32,886 bases of DNA from Bacillota bacterium (lineage in GTDB: Bacteria > Bacillota > Clostridia > Acetivibrionales > DSM-1351), in the NCBI GenBank assembly GCA_023412635.1, contig JAEYNI010000028.1, positions 1-32,886 of the forward strand, written 5' to 3'. A program made the position numbers and the translations under genes. Positions 16,634 through 25,212 of this stretch are shown here, one piece after another; positions within the stretch are counted from its first letter, which is position 1; each line of letters starts with the position of its first letter. The notes below the pieces were generated by a model. That model was not told the DNA's origin. It made no database searches and saw only the letters and a program-made list of their open reading frames with translations.

Positions 16634-17665
16634 ATGAATATGCGGCACAATGAGGATTTGGATTTTTTAAAGGGTGTAGGGATATGCATGGTCGTTTTGG
16701 GACACTGCATAACATCAGCTCTAGAGGCGAATAACTATATACTCCACATTATTAAGGAAATAATATATACCTTCCATATGCCTATATTTTTTATAGTATC
16801 GGGATATATCCAAGGATTGCGGCCTTATGATATCCGTAAATTTAAAAAAATCGGCATTAGTCAGGTCCGAAAATACCTGCTTCCATACTTTGTATGGTCG
16901 CTGACCTTATACCTGTTCTATTACTTACTGAAAACTGTAAACTCGGACGTAATCCCAGAGAAATTAACCTTGAATCCAATAGGTGTATTCAGGGATATTT
17001 TTTTATTCAAGGTGCTGACAGGCAATGTATTGTGGTTCGTTTATATCTTATTTATTGTTACAGTTGTATCTTATCTGGTACATAGTTTTATGAGCAATAA
17101 ATATATAAATCTGATATTTTTATTGGTTGTCTTATTTGCCGGATTTCTGGCAAACAATTTTATCGACAATCAGATTTTTGTCCCAAAAAGATTCCTGGTA
17201 GTGTGGATATATTACGAAATAGGTGTATTTATTGCAAGATATATCAGGAATATAGAGTTCAGAGCTAATTTATTTATAAATTGTGTGCTGGTAGTTTTAT
17301 ATGCCATAGCGTTTAAGTTCTGCGCGATATCACACGGCTTTATCGGAAACAGCTTAAAAGTATTTTGTGCTTTAACAGCCGTATTTGTTTTATACAGCTT
17401 ATCACAATATAAGAACAATGTTGTATATAGAACATTGAACTATCTGGGTAAAAGAACATCAGCAATATATTATATGCATAATCCCTATATTGTTTTGATT
17501 TCGGTAACCGCAATGACAGGGTATGCTAATCTTAACTTTATACCTGCAATTGTAATAGCATTTTCTCTCGGAATTTTTATACCTTTAATCCTTAAAGAGT
17601 TGTTGTTTAATAAAGTAAGTCTGCTCAAGGGTGTATTTTTCGGAGACAGGGTATGGGCAAAATAA
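16634..17665 (+). CDS. acyltransferase 3 family membrane protein
   Basis: This 343-residue integral membrane protein has about ten predicted segments. It opens in the acyltransferase-3 manner: LDFLKGVGICMVVLGHC, then TFHMPIFFIVSGY, where the histidine of FHMP and the first LGH histidine are the conserved catalytic-type positions. Such proteins add acetyl or other acyl groups to sugars of surface polysaccharides from the inner face of the membrane. It lies directly after the truncated dehydrogenase. The start could be 16634 or the next ATG two codons later; AAAGGG upstream is a modest ribosome binding site. Confidence 0.87.
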   Translation: MNMRHNEDLDFLKGVGICMVVLGHCITSALEANNYILHIIKEIIYTFHMPIFFIVSGYIQGLRPYDIRKFKKIGISQVRKYLLPYFVWSLTLYLFYYLLKTVNSDVIPEKLTLNPIGVFRDIFLFKVLTGNVLWFVYILFIVTVVSYLVHSFMSNKYINLIFLLVVLFAGFLANNFIDNQIFVPKRFLVVWIYYEIGVFIARYIRNIEFRANLFINCVLVVLYAIAFKFCAISHGFIGNSLKVFCALTAVFVLYSLSQYKNNVVYRTLNYLGKRTSAIYYMHNPYIVLISVTAMTGYANLNFIPAIVIAFSLGIFIPLILKELLFNKVSLLKGVFFGDRVWAK

Positions 17666-17784
17666 ATAATCTAGTGGATTTTTATGAGAGAAATGGGCAG
17701 ATCGGATCATATCCAATTTAAAAATAAATATTTGGAAGTTATAGGCGGCAATAATGAATAATTACAGTAATCAATGGAGGAGAA

Positions 17785-19137
17785 ATGAGAAAAAAATTAC
17801 TAAGTATACAAAATTTAATTTTACTTGGAGTTTTCTTATCTCCATGTACTGACATATTCGTATTTAAAACCGGTATAATTGATATGAAAATACTTCAATT
17901 TTTGTGGAGTGTAGTATTTATATCTATTCTGATATGTAAGGCGTCAATTAAAGACTTCAGGATAAATGGGAGTATATTTGATAAAAAAGATCATATGATC
18001 TTCGTACTATATATTACTTCAATTATTCTATCCTGTATATTTTCTTTGAATTTCGGGCTTTCCTTTAAAGAGCTGTTACAGTATATCTATCTGTACCTGA
18101 TAATGCTGGTTTTATACAAATACTCAAGTAATAAAGATATGCTCAATAAAATCATTAGTGCAATCATATTTTGTAATATCATTCTGGTCGTTGTTTCGAT
18201 AGTCAGTTATTTTAACGGTAAACTGCTGATACCGTCTTTTATATTGTATTCTGACGGATACCTGCAGGTGATTGACAATGTGTATAAGACACAAGCACTT
18301 GTAGAATCAAATGGTATTATAAACAGGCTGGAAGGGGTCATGGGATTAGGTGCGGTAGGAATTGCGAACTGTATTCTGATTCAATCCCTCTTTGTAAATT
18401 ATAAAATAAGGAATAGCACCGGAAAAATAAAAATTTTATACATAGTTCTATTTGCTGCGAATGTTGTGACAATGGGATTAACTTACTCCAGAGCTGCGTT
18501 AATATGCTTTTTTATTATTCATTTCATATCTATACTGGGCACTGACAGAAAAATGAATTTAGTGCTTGCAATAATAGGTGTTTGTTGTATTCCTGTTGTT
18601 CTATCCTTTTTCCCCAGCTTATATGAACGGATTTTAGAGGCCTTTAATCCGCAGGAGGGTTCCACAAAATATCATTTTGTACAATGGTTGGTTTCGCTTA
18701 GGGAAGGATATGATTATATGGCTACCGGTATTGGCATCGGTAATGCCGCATATCAGCAGGATATGTATAAAGATATGTTCAGCTATCTATTTAAAAGGTT
18801 TGATTTATACAATGTTAACGGAGCAAATGTTCATAATTTTGTATTGCAAATATGGGCTGAACAGGGTTTAACCGGGCTCGTTACAAATATGATGTTAATC
18901 TTATTTCCCATAGTTCAAATTCTAAAATTTAAGTATATCAATAGGAGTAAGGGTGAGAAAACTATTATTGACTATATTTTATTAGCATATGCTGCCACAC
19001 TGATTTATAACCTCACAAATAATAACTTTTATTTAGAGACTTTTTGGATATTGGCAGGGTTAACATATGCCTCCACTAAATTTTGTTATGCTGATTTCAT
19101 GGAGGCAAAACTTACATATAAGGAGGGACTGCCTTGA
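17785..19137 (+). CDS. O-antigen ligase/polymerase family protein (Wzy-like)
   Basis: This 450-residue membrane protein has around eleven hydrophobic segments and the Wzy_C (PF04932) pattern. GLTYSRAALICFF is followed by a large loop containing GIGIGNAAYQ and VHNFVLQIWAEQGLTGL. Proteins of this family polymerise repeat units on their lipid carrier, or ligate the glycan, on the outer face. In a Gram-positive CpsB/C/D locus the polymerase role is the natural reading. The start is set by TGGAGGAG 4 nt before the ATG. Its TGA overlaps the TTG start of the next gene by 4 bp, so the two are coupled. Confidence 0.88.
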   Translation: MRKKLLSIQNLILLGVFLSPCTDIFVFKTGIIDMKILQFLWSVVFISILICKASIKDFRINGSIFDKKDHMIFVLYITSIILSCIFSLNFGLSFKELLQYIYLYLIMLVLYKYSSNKDMLNKIISAIIFCNIILVVVSIVSYFNGKLLIPSFILYSDGYLQVIDNVYKTQALVESNGIINRLEGVMGLGAVGIANCILIQSLFVNYKIRNSTGKIKILYIVLFAANVVTMGLTYSRAALICFFIIHFISILGTDRKMNLVLAIIGVCCIPVVLSFFPSLYERILEAFNPQEGSTKYHFVQWLVSLREGYDYMATGIGIGNAAYQQDMYKDMFSYLFKRFDLYNVNGANVHNFVLQIWAEQGLTGLVTNMMLILFPIVQILKFKYINRSKGEKTIIDYILLAYAATLIYNLTNNNFYLETFWILAGLTYASTKFCYADFMEAKLTYKEGLP

Positions 19138-19850
19138 AGAAGCTTATTTCGAAACTGATATCAAAATTAAAAAATGAAAATTATGAAATCGATCCTAATC
19201 TGAGTGTAATTGATATAGTTAACACTCTTATAAACAGAGGGTTACAAGTTTTGAGGGGATTATTTAAAAGAATCGGAGTCAAACAATGTAAAGGGATTCT
19301 GTTCTGTGGGTCAAAAGTTAAACTAAAGTATAAAGGCAAACTGTCTATCGGTAAAAATGTAATATTTGAAGATAACACCTGCATAAACTCATTAAGTAGG
19401 GATGGAGTAAAGATTGGAAATAACGTATCTATTGGGAGAAATAGTATTATTGAGTGTACAGGCGTTGTAAGAGAACTGGGAGAGGAGCTGGTAATAGGAA
19501 ACAATGTAGGAATTTCGCCAAATGCTTTTATAGCTGTCAGGGGCCGGGTTGAAATCGGTGATAATACGATTTTCGGTCCGGGAGTCAGTATACATGCAGA
19601 AAACCACATATTCAACGATATTTATAAGCCTATTAGACTGCAAGGTGCTAGCAGAAAAGGAATAACTATTGGAAAAGACTGTTGGATAGGGGCAAAAGCA
19701 GTAATTTTAGATGGTGTAAAAATTGGTGACGGATGCATAATTGCAGCAGGTGCAGTAGTAAACTGTAATGTTCCGGATTATGCTGTTGTGGGTGGGGTAC
19801 CTGCAAAAATAATTAAGTACAGAGGCACAATCGAGGCCCGGAAAGCATAA
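19134..19850 (+). CDS. hexapeptide-repeat acyltransferase (LbetaH, maltose/galactoside acetyltransferase-like)
   Basis: This 238-residue protein starts at TTG (19134), chosen because GGAGG lies 8 nt upstream and it overlaps the upstream stop as TTGA. A helical N-terminal part is followed from about residue 70 by left-handed beta-helix hexapeptide repeats such as IGKNVIFED, IGNNVSIGRN and IGDNTIFGPGVSI. The catalytic-type histidine is in IHAENHIF. The end, KDCWIGAKAVILDGVKIGDG...VVGGVPAKIIK, is typical. Such enzymes acetylate sugars or amino-sugars using acetyl-CoA. It most likely decorates a repeat-unit sugar in this locus. Confidence 0.88.
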   Translation: MKKLISKLISKLKNENYEIDPNLSVIDIVNTLINRGLQVLRGLFKRIGVKQCKGILFCGSKVKLKYKGKLSIGKNVIFEDNTCINSLSRDGVKIGNNVSIGRNSIIECTGVVRELGEELVIGNNVGISPNAFIAVRGRVEIGDNTIFGPGVSIHAENHIFNDIYKPIRLQGASRKGITIGKDCWIGAKAVILDGVKIGDGCIIAAGAVVNCNVPDYAVVGGVPAKIIKYRGTIEARKA

Positions 19851-19862
19851 GGTACACAGGTG

Positions 19863-21095
19863 ATGAAAATATTAGTGGTAAATAAATTCCTATACAACAA
19901 AGGTGGAAGTGAAACATATATGTTTCACTTGTTTCAATATATGAAAAAATTAGGCCATGAAATCGAGTATTTTGGTATGGAGGACTCCAGAAACGTTGTT
20001 GGCAACAGTGCCAGGGAAAATATATCCTATGTCGATTTTAGCGGTAGCATTTTAAGAAAAGCTTCATATCCGTTTAAAGTAATTTACTCCCTTGAAGCAA
20101 AAAGTAAAATCGGAAAAGTAATTAAAACCTTTAAACCTGATATAGTACACCTCAATAACTACAATTACCAGGTCACTCCATCAATTTTATATGAAATTAA
20201 AAAATATAACCTTCCTGTTGTTCAGACACTTCATGATCCCCAGTTGGTATGTCCTTATCATAGACTATACAATAACAAGAGAAGGGAGTATTGTGAAAAA
20301 TGCAGCGGAGGGAAATTCGTAAAGTGTGTAAAAGAAAGATGTATAGATAACTCAATGTTAAAAAGCATAATAGGTGCACTGGAAAGCTATATATACAGGC
20401 AGCTTGGAACATATAACTACATAGATTACTTTATATCTCCAAGCCACTTCCTTAAAGAAAAAATAATCAGTATGAATTCGACTATATCAAGAGAAAAATT
20501 CATAGTATTACATAATTTTACAAACGGAATTAATAATGAATATGCTGCTATTAAGGAGCCTTATGTTTTATATTTCGGGAGAATCTCAGCCGCAAAAGGG
20601 ATAAAAACTTTAATCCCGGCCTGTAAAAATCTACCACATATAAAGTTCAAATTTGTTGGATCAGGACAACTTGAAAATGAGTTAACAGGTATAGACAATG
20701 TTGAATTTCTTGGATTTAAAACTGGTGAAGAACTGAAAAACCTTATTAGCAAAGCTTTATTTTCGGTCTGTCCTTCTGAATGGTTTGAAAACTGCCCAAT
20801 GTCTGTACTGGAATCACAGATGTATGGAACTCCTGTTATTGGTTCTAATATCGGTGGTATTCCGGAATTGATAAAAAATAATTATGATGGTCTGTTATTT
20901 GCCTCCGGGGACTCAGAGGATCTGACTGGAAAAATTAAATACTTGTATGAGAATGACGCAATTCTGAAAAAGTTTTCAGAAAACTGCATAAAGAAAGCGA
21001 GAGCGTTTTCAATTGAAAATTACTGTAAAAAGCTGCACAATATATACAATTTGGCAGTTGAAAAACATTTACCGACTCAAAGAGTGTCTGGCTGA
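19863..21095 (+). CDS. GT4-family glycosyltransferase with Cys-rich insertion
   Basis: This roughly 410-residue GT-B glycosyltransferase begins with KILVVNKFLYNKGGSETY; the GTG at 19860 and ATG at 19863 are adjacent possible starts. The C-terminal half has the GT4 donor-site pattern: YVLYFGRISAAKGIKTLIPA, FLGFKTGEEL, and the EX7E region PSEWFENCPMSVLESQMYGT. Between the lobes is a Cys-rich stretch (residues about 135-165, CPYHRLYN...CEKCSGG...CVKERCID) that looks like a zinc knuckle, known in a subset of EPS glycosyltransferases that also have the preceding QTLHDPQLVCP. It is expected to add one sugar of the repeat unit at the inner membrane face. Confidence 0.9.
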   Translation: MKILVVNKFLYNKGGSETYMFHLFQYMKKLGHEIEYFGMEDSRNVVGNSARENISYVDFSGSILRKASYPFKVIYSLEAKSKIGKVIKTFKPDIVHLNNYNYQVTPSILYEIKKYNLPVVQTLHDPQLVCPYHRLYNNKRREYCEKCSGGKFVKCVKERCIDNSMLKSIIGALESYIYRQLGTYNYIDYFISPSHFLKEKIISMNSTISREKFIVLHNFTNGINNEYAAIKEPYVLYFGRISAAKGIKTLIPACKNLPHIKFKFVGSGQLENELTGIDNVEFLGFKTGEELKNLISKALFSVCPSEWFENCPMSVLESQMYGTPVIGSNIGGIPELIKNNYDGLLFASGDSEDLTGKIKYLYENDAILKKFSENCIKKARAFSIENYCKKLHNIYNLAVEKHLPTQRVSG

Positions 21096-21194
21096 TTCAA
21101 AAATTTGAGCCGCAGAAATCAGATTTATGTAGCTGTCCTAATATACTTTTGACTGAAATAAACTCAATAACTTTATTGCATCGGAGAGGAATCA

Positions 21195-22622
21195 ATGAAA
21201 ATAAGCCTTAAAAAAGTCTTTTTTATTTTTATACTGGCTGTAACGTTAGTAATACTATCAGCACCAACTTTATTTGTAAGCCATACTGGTAGTATTTATC
21301 CCAAGGCAATAAATAACAGTTATCAGGATTATGGAGTCGGAGTTAGAAGTGTGGACATTGCTCAAGCTCAGACTGTTAGTGCTGCTCCAATAAATAAAAA
21401 AGGAAATGCCAATTACTATAACAAAAAAAATGGAGAATACTATGCTGATGCTAAATTTAAGGTAAAAGCCAATGATAATACTTCTTATCTTGTCAGCATA
21501 CTAAATTCGGGAGAGACGGTAAATCTTCCTGCCGGAAATTATTTATGCAGTACAAATCTTGTTTTGAAAAACAAACACCTGAAAATCACTGGTGTGCCTG
21601 GAAAAACCAAAATTGTATTCAATTCAAAAAACTTTGTTGTTAATGATTCCATAACTTTTAGGGAAGGCTTCATCATTAACGAAAGCTATTATAGTGAATA
21701 CAAGGATAGTACTGCCCAGGATATAAGCATTTCAGGGGTTACCTTTGAGTATAAAAGATTTTCTTCAAATTCTCCGAAGACAATTTTACTGTTTAAGAAT
21801 ATAAAGAAGGCTGACATTAGAAACTGCTCCTTTATAGCAGATCTACCCAATAAAATTGGTGTGACTAATATAGACCTATACAATGGTTGTAAAAACGTAA
21901 CCATTTCGGACTGTTTTTTTAACAATAGAACTAAGGCCTCCAGTGGGGGATGTATTTGGGTCAGAAATCTAACAGATAATAGAACGAGAGTAAACGGGAA
22001 CCTGACAGAAAATGTTAACATTAATAATTGTTCTTTTGATAAGGAATCAAAAGATGAAGTAATTGCCGTATTTTCATCTGTAGGTGATGTAAAAGATGTA
22101 ACGATTAGCAACTGCAGCATAAATGACTATTCTGATGACCAGGAAGTAGTATTAAGTGCTTATTCAAGTGATGACAAGTATTATGGAATTGTAGAGAATG
22201 TCACCATAAACAATAATGATATATATTCTAAAAACTTTAATGCGTTTGTAATTATGATTGGAGTTGAAAATAGATCAAAGCTGGTAAATAATGTAACAGT
22301 TCTTAACAATAGAATAGTTACAGATTCTAATAACTCTAACAGAAAAGTAACAATATACAATTCGTCTACTAATAATAATGCTAATGTTGTCCTGAACAAC
22401 AATGTTATAAACGCGGCTAGTGGTAGCTATTATATTGCTATCGCCAATGCTACCGCTTCAGTTGGTAACACTGTTACAGGGAATTTTGAGAACGGAATTG
22501 TAGGCGGTACAGCAATAAATAATACTATCATAGGTGCTGTAAATGGTATAGTGACACCAGATTTTGCACTAAATAATAAAGTATCGCAAGGTAAGTTTGG
22601 AGTAAGGGTATACAACAATTAA
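21195..22622 (+). CDS. exported right-handed beta-helix protein (pectate-lyase-like fold)
   Basis: This 475-residue protein has an N-terminal hydrophobic segment (VFFIFILAVTLVILSAPTLF) acting as signal or anchor. A short linker follows, then from about residue 95 a parallel beta-helix: SGETVNLPAGNYL is the classic N-cap of pectate-lyase superfamily proteins, followed by many N-rich coils such as ISGVTFEYK, IRNCSFIAD, VTISDCFFNN, VNINNCSFD and VTISNCSINDY. Similar proteins in EPS loci are lyases, hydrolases or epimerases acting on the polymer outside the cell. I cannot identify catalytic residues, so a pure binding or structural role is possible. It is the last gene before an internal terminator. 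Confidence 0.85.
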   Translation: MKISLKKVFFIFILAVTLVILSAPTLFVSHTGSIYPKAINNSYQDYGVGVRSVDIAQAQTVSAAPINKKGNANYYNKKNGEYYADAKFKVKANDNTSYLVSILNSGETVNLPAGNYLCSTNLVLKNKHLKITGVPGKTKIVFNSKNFVVNDSITFREGFIINESYYSEYKDSTAQDISISGVTFEYKRFSSNSPKTILLFKNIKKADIRNCSFIADLPNKIGVTNIDLYNGCKNVTISDCFFNNRTKASSGGCIWVRNLTDNRTRVNGNLTENVNINNCSFDKESKDEVIAVFSSVGDVKDVTISNCSINDYSDDQEVVLSAYSSDDKYYGIVENVTINNNDIYSKNFNAFVIMIGVENRSKLVNNVTVLNNRIVTDSNNSNRKVTIYNSSTNNNANVVLNNNVINAASGSYYIAIANATASVGNTVTGNFENGIVGGTAINNTIIGAVNGIVTPDFALNNKVSQGKFGVRVYNN

Positions 22623-22634
22623 TAGATAATAATT

Positions 22635-22675
22635 CAATGGCTCATGAACTTAAAATCATGGGTCATTGTTTTAGT
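22635..22675 (+). terminator. terminator inside the EPS operon
   Basis: CAATGGCTCATGA (22635-22647) pairs with TCATGGGTCATTG (22656-22668) over 13 positions with two G-U pairs and an 8-nt loop, then TTTTAG. I find no convincing promoter between here and the RiPP genes, so downstream expression would need read-through, as LoaP could provide. Confidence 0.75.
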
Positions 22676-22704
22676 TATTTATAAACTAGGGGAGAGATAA
22701 GCAT

Positions 22705-22979
22705 ATGGATAAATTTATGAGTTTCTTAATTAGGATGAGAAAGAATTATTTCTAGCTAAAATATCTTACATTATATTACGCTTTTTAGGAGTAGTCATTC
22801 CTCCAACTGTACAGCTGGGCAAGAATTTTGAACTTGTACATTGGGCGTATGGCTCGGGTATTCATCCCAATACAGTAGTGGGAGCTAATTCGGTATTGCT
22901 TAAATCCACAGGGGTAGGGGAAGTGTGGGGTGGAATACCTGCACGTAAATTAAAGACGTCAGTCAAGTCTAGTTTATAA
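22705..22979 (+). pseudogene. serine O-acetyltransferase-like gene, frameshifted and internally deleted
   Basis: The ATG at 22705 opens a frame that stops after 16 codons (TAG 22753-22755). A shifted frame then runs to TAA 22977-22979 and encodes segments of a hexapeptide acetyltransferase of the CysE type: RFLGVVIPPTVQLGKNF, then YGSGIHPNTVVGANSVLL and a C-terminal VGEVWGGIPARKLK. An intact enzyme has many more hexapeptide turns between the GIHP and ANSVL parts and a longer N-terminus. So besides the frameshift there is at least one internal deletion. It is non-functional as read. Confidence 0.8.
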
Positions 22980-23003
22980 TGCTAGGAAAATTATTATACC
23001 AAA

Positions 23004-24080
23004 ATGAAAGAAGAGGTACAGTGTGTCATGTCAAAAAGAACATTATACGGTTCCATAATAATTACATATCGCTGCAATGCTAAATGCAACATGTGTGATT
23101 GCTTCAAGGACCCGAGCAAGCCGGAAGAGGAAATAACTCTGGACATTATAAAAAAGTTGCCTGAGATGGCATTTACCAACATAACAGGGGGAGAGCCCTT
23201 TATTCGAAGGGATATCCATGATATTGTCAGGGAACTTTACAAAAAGACCAACAGAATAGTTATTTCGACTAATGGTTACTTCACAGACAGAATACTTGAT
23301 CTATGCAGAGAGTTTCCGGAGGTAGGCATAAGAATAAGCATTGAAGGACTGCAGGAAGCAAATGATAAGATACGGGGAATACCTGATGGTTTCAACAGAG
23401 GCTATAATACACTGAAAAAACTTGTTGCAGCAGGGCATAACGATGTCGGCTTTGGCTGCACGGTGCAGGAAATGAATTCTCAGGATCTGATCCCGCTATA
23501 TAAACTTTCTGATGAGCTGGATATGGAATTTGCTACTGCAACCTTACACAATTCCTTCTATTTCAGGAAAACCGACAACAAAATCAACGACAGGCTAAAG
23601 GTAGCCAAAGCCTTTGAACAGCTGGTAAACCAGCTTCTTCAATCCAGGTCGCCAAAAAAGTGGTTCAGAGCCTATTTCAATCATGGACTTATAAACTACA
23701 TATACGGGAATAAGCGGTATTTACCTTGTGATATGGGCAGCAACGGATTTTTTGTCGACCCCTTCGGGCATGTGCTACCCTGCAACGGCAGTAACGAAAG
23801 AATGTCAATGGGGTCACTTCAGGAAAATACATGGGAGGAAATCTGGAACTCACCCCGTGCAGAGGAAGTCAGAGGAATGGTTAAGAATTGTCCGAAAAAC
23901 TGTTGGATGATAGGGAGTGTTGCCCCAGCCATGAAGCAAAGGATATGGGTCCCCATGTGGTGGGTTGCAAAGCATAAGCTGAAGGGTAGCTATAGTCTTA
24001 AGGAAAATAAATTTATAGATTGCAAGGAGTTTAGTTCATATGAAAATCGCAATGATAGGGCAAAAGGGTATTCCGTCTAG
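23004..24080 (+). CDS. radical SAM protein with SPASM-like C-terminus (first of two)
   Basis: The 358 residues from the ATG at 23004 include CNAKCNMC at residues 24-31, the CxxxCxxC site for the 4Fe-4S cluster that cleaves S-adenosylmethionine. NITGGEPFIR and VISTNGYF follow, and near the C-terminus is a SPASM/twitch auxiliary-cluster region (LPCDMG...FVDPFGHVLPCNGS, KNCPKNCWMIG). A second ATG at 23028, with GAAGAGG 11 nt upstream, is an equally good start. It overlaps the next glycosyltransferase gene by 41 bp. Proteins like this are scattered in EPS loci without known substrate; it could modify a sugar, a lipid carrier or one of the peptides encoded 3-5 kb downstream. Confidence 0.87.
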   Translation: MKEEVQCVMSKRTLYGSIIITYRCNAKCNMCDCFKDPSKPEEEITLDIIKKLPEMAFTNITGGEPFIRRDIHDIVRELYKKTNRIVISTNGYFTDRILDLCREFPEVGIRISIEGLQEANDKIRGIPDGFNRGYNTLKKLVAAGHNDVGFGCTVQEMNSQDLIPLYKLSDELDMEFATATLHNSFYFRKTDNKINDRLKVAKAFEQLVNQLLQSRSPKKWFRAYFNHGLINYIYGNKRYLPCDMGSNGFFVDPFGHVLPCNGSNERMSMGSLQENTWEEIWNSPRAEEVRGMVKNCPKNCWMIGSVAPAMKQRIWVPMWWVAKHKLKGSYSLKENKFIDCKEFSSYENRNDRAKGYSV

Positions 24081-25212
24081 ATCAGGGGGGATAGAGATCC
24101 ATGTGGATGAAATATCCAAAAGGCTTGTATGCTTGGAGTGCCAGGTGGAGGTTTATTGCAGAAAGGATTATTGCGATCTGGAGTTTGAGGCTGGAAATTA
24201 CGAGGGTGTAAAGCTGAAATACACTCCATTTTTAAATTCAAAACATCTGGATGCCATAACTCACACCTTTACCTCAACAATAAGCGCTCTTTTATCAAAC
24301 TGCGAGATATTTCACTATCATGCATTAGGGCCATCTACGCTGGCTTTTATACCAAGGCTGTTCGGCAAAAAGGTTGTATGTACTGTTCATGGACTGGATT
24401 GGCAAAGAGGAAAATGGGGGAAATTTGCAGCTGCCTTCCTTAAGTTCGGGGAATATGCGACTGCAAAATTTGCCCATAAGACGATCAGTGTCTCAAGAAA
24501 TCTTATTGGATATTACAAAGAGAAATATGGCATGGAACCCACCTATATTCCTAATGGAGTAGAAAGGCCGGATTTGCTGAAGGCTCGAGTAATAAAGGAA
24601 AAGTATAATCTCGACAATGATGAGTATATTCTTTTTCTAGCCCGGCTTGTACCCGAAAAGGGAGTTCATTACCTGATCGATGCCTTTAATAATATAAAAA
24701 CAGAGAAAAAACTGGTAATTGCCGGCGGTTCCAGCCATAGCAGTGATTACGAGCTAGAAATAAGAAAGCAGGCTGCTGGAAACAAAAATATTATTTTTAC
24801 CGGGTTTGTACGGGATCAGGAACTGGCGGAGCTTTACAGCAACGCTTATTTTTATGTCCTGCCTTCCGACATAGAAGGGCTGCCTATAAGTCTTTTGGAG
24901 GCGATGAGTTATGGTAACTGCTGTCTGGTAAGCGATATACCTGAAAACACAAATGTTATTGGAACTATCGGTTATAGCTTTTCGAAGTCAGATGTTGAGG
25001 ACTTGATAAAAAAACTATCCATACTACTTAAAGATAAAGACAAGGTTTTAAGAGTTAGAGCCCTTGCGGGTAATTACATTCTAAATAAATACAATTGGGA
25101 CAGGATAGCTGTTGAGACTAAAAACCTTTATAAGAGTGTACTTAAACCAAAGAGCAAAAAAAATCACAGCTGGAGGTTGGGAAATGAAGGAAAAAGACAT
25201 AATCTTAACTGA
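24040..25212 (+). CDS. GT4-family glycosyltransferase with DUF1972 N-terminus (rhamnosyltransferase-like)
   Basis: This 390-residue GT-B enzyme opens with MKIAMIGQKGIPSRSGGIEI, the signature of the DUF1972 acceptor-binding lobe found in rhamnosyl- and related transferases of EPS loci. The donor lobe has YILFLARLVPEKGVHYLIDA, FTGFVRDQELAELY, and the EX7E-like SDIEGLPISLLEAMSYG. The start overlaps the upstream radical SAM gene by 41 bp, and the end overlaps the nucleotidyltransferase by 29 bp, so the three are made as one coupled unit. The default role is adding a sugar to the EPS repeat. Its coupling to RiPP-type accessory genes leaves peptide glycosylation as a possibility, without direct evidence. 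Confidence 0.9.
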   Translation: MKIAMIGQKGIPSRSGGIEIHVDEISKRLVCLECQVEVYCRKDYCDLEFEAGNYEGVKLKYTPFLNSKHLDAITHTFTSTISALLSNCEIFHYHALGPSTLAFIPRLFGKKVVCTVHGLDWQRGKWGKFAAAFLKFGEYATAKFAHKTISVSRNLIGYYKEKYGMEPTYIPNGVERPDLLKARVIKEKYNLDNDEYILFLARLVPEKGVHYLIDAFNNIKTEKKLVIAGGSSHSSDYELEIRKQAAGNKNIIFTGFVRDQELAELYSNAYFYVLPSDIEGLPISLLEAMSYGNCCLVSDIPENTNVIGTIGYSFSKSDVEDLIKKLSILLKDKDKVLRVRALAGNYILNKYNWDRIAVETKNLYKSVLKPKSKKNHSWRLGNEGKRHNLN

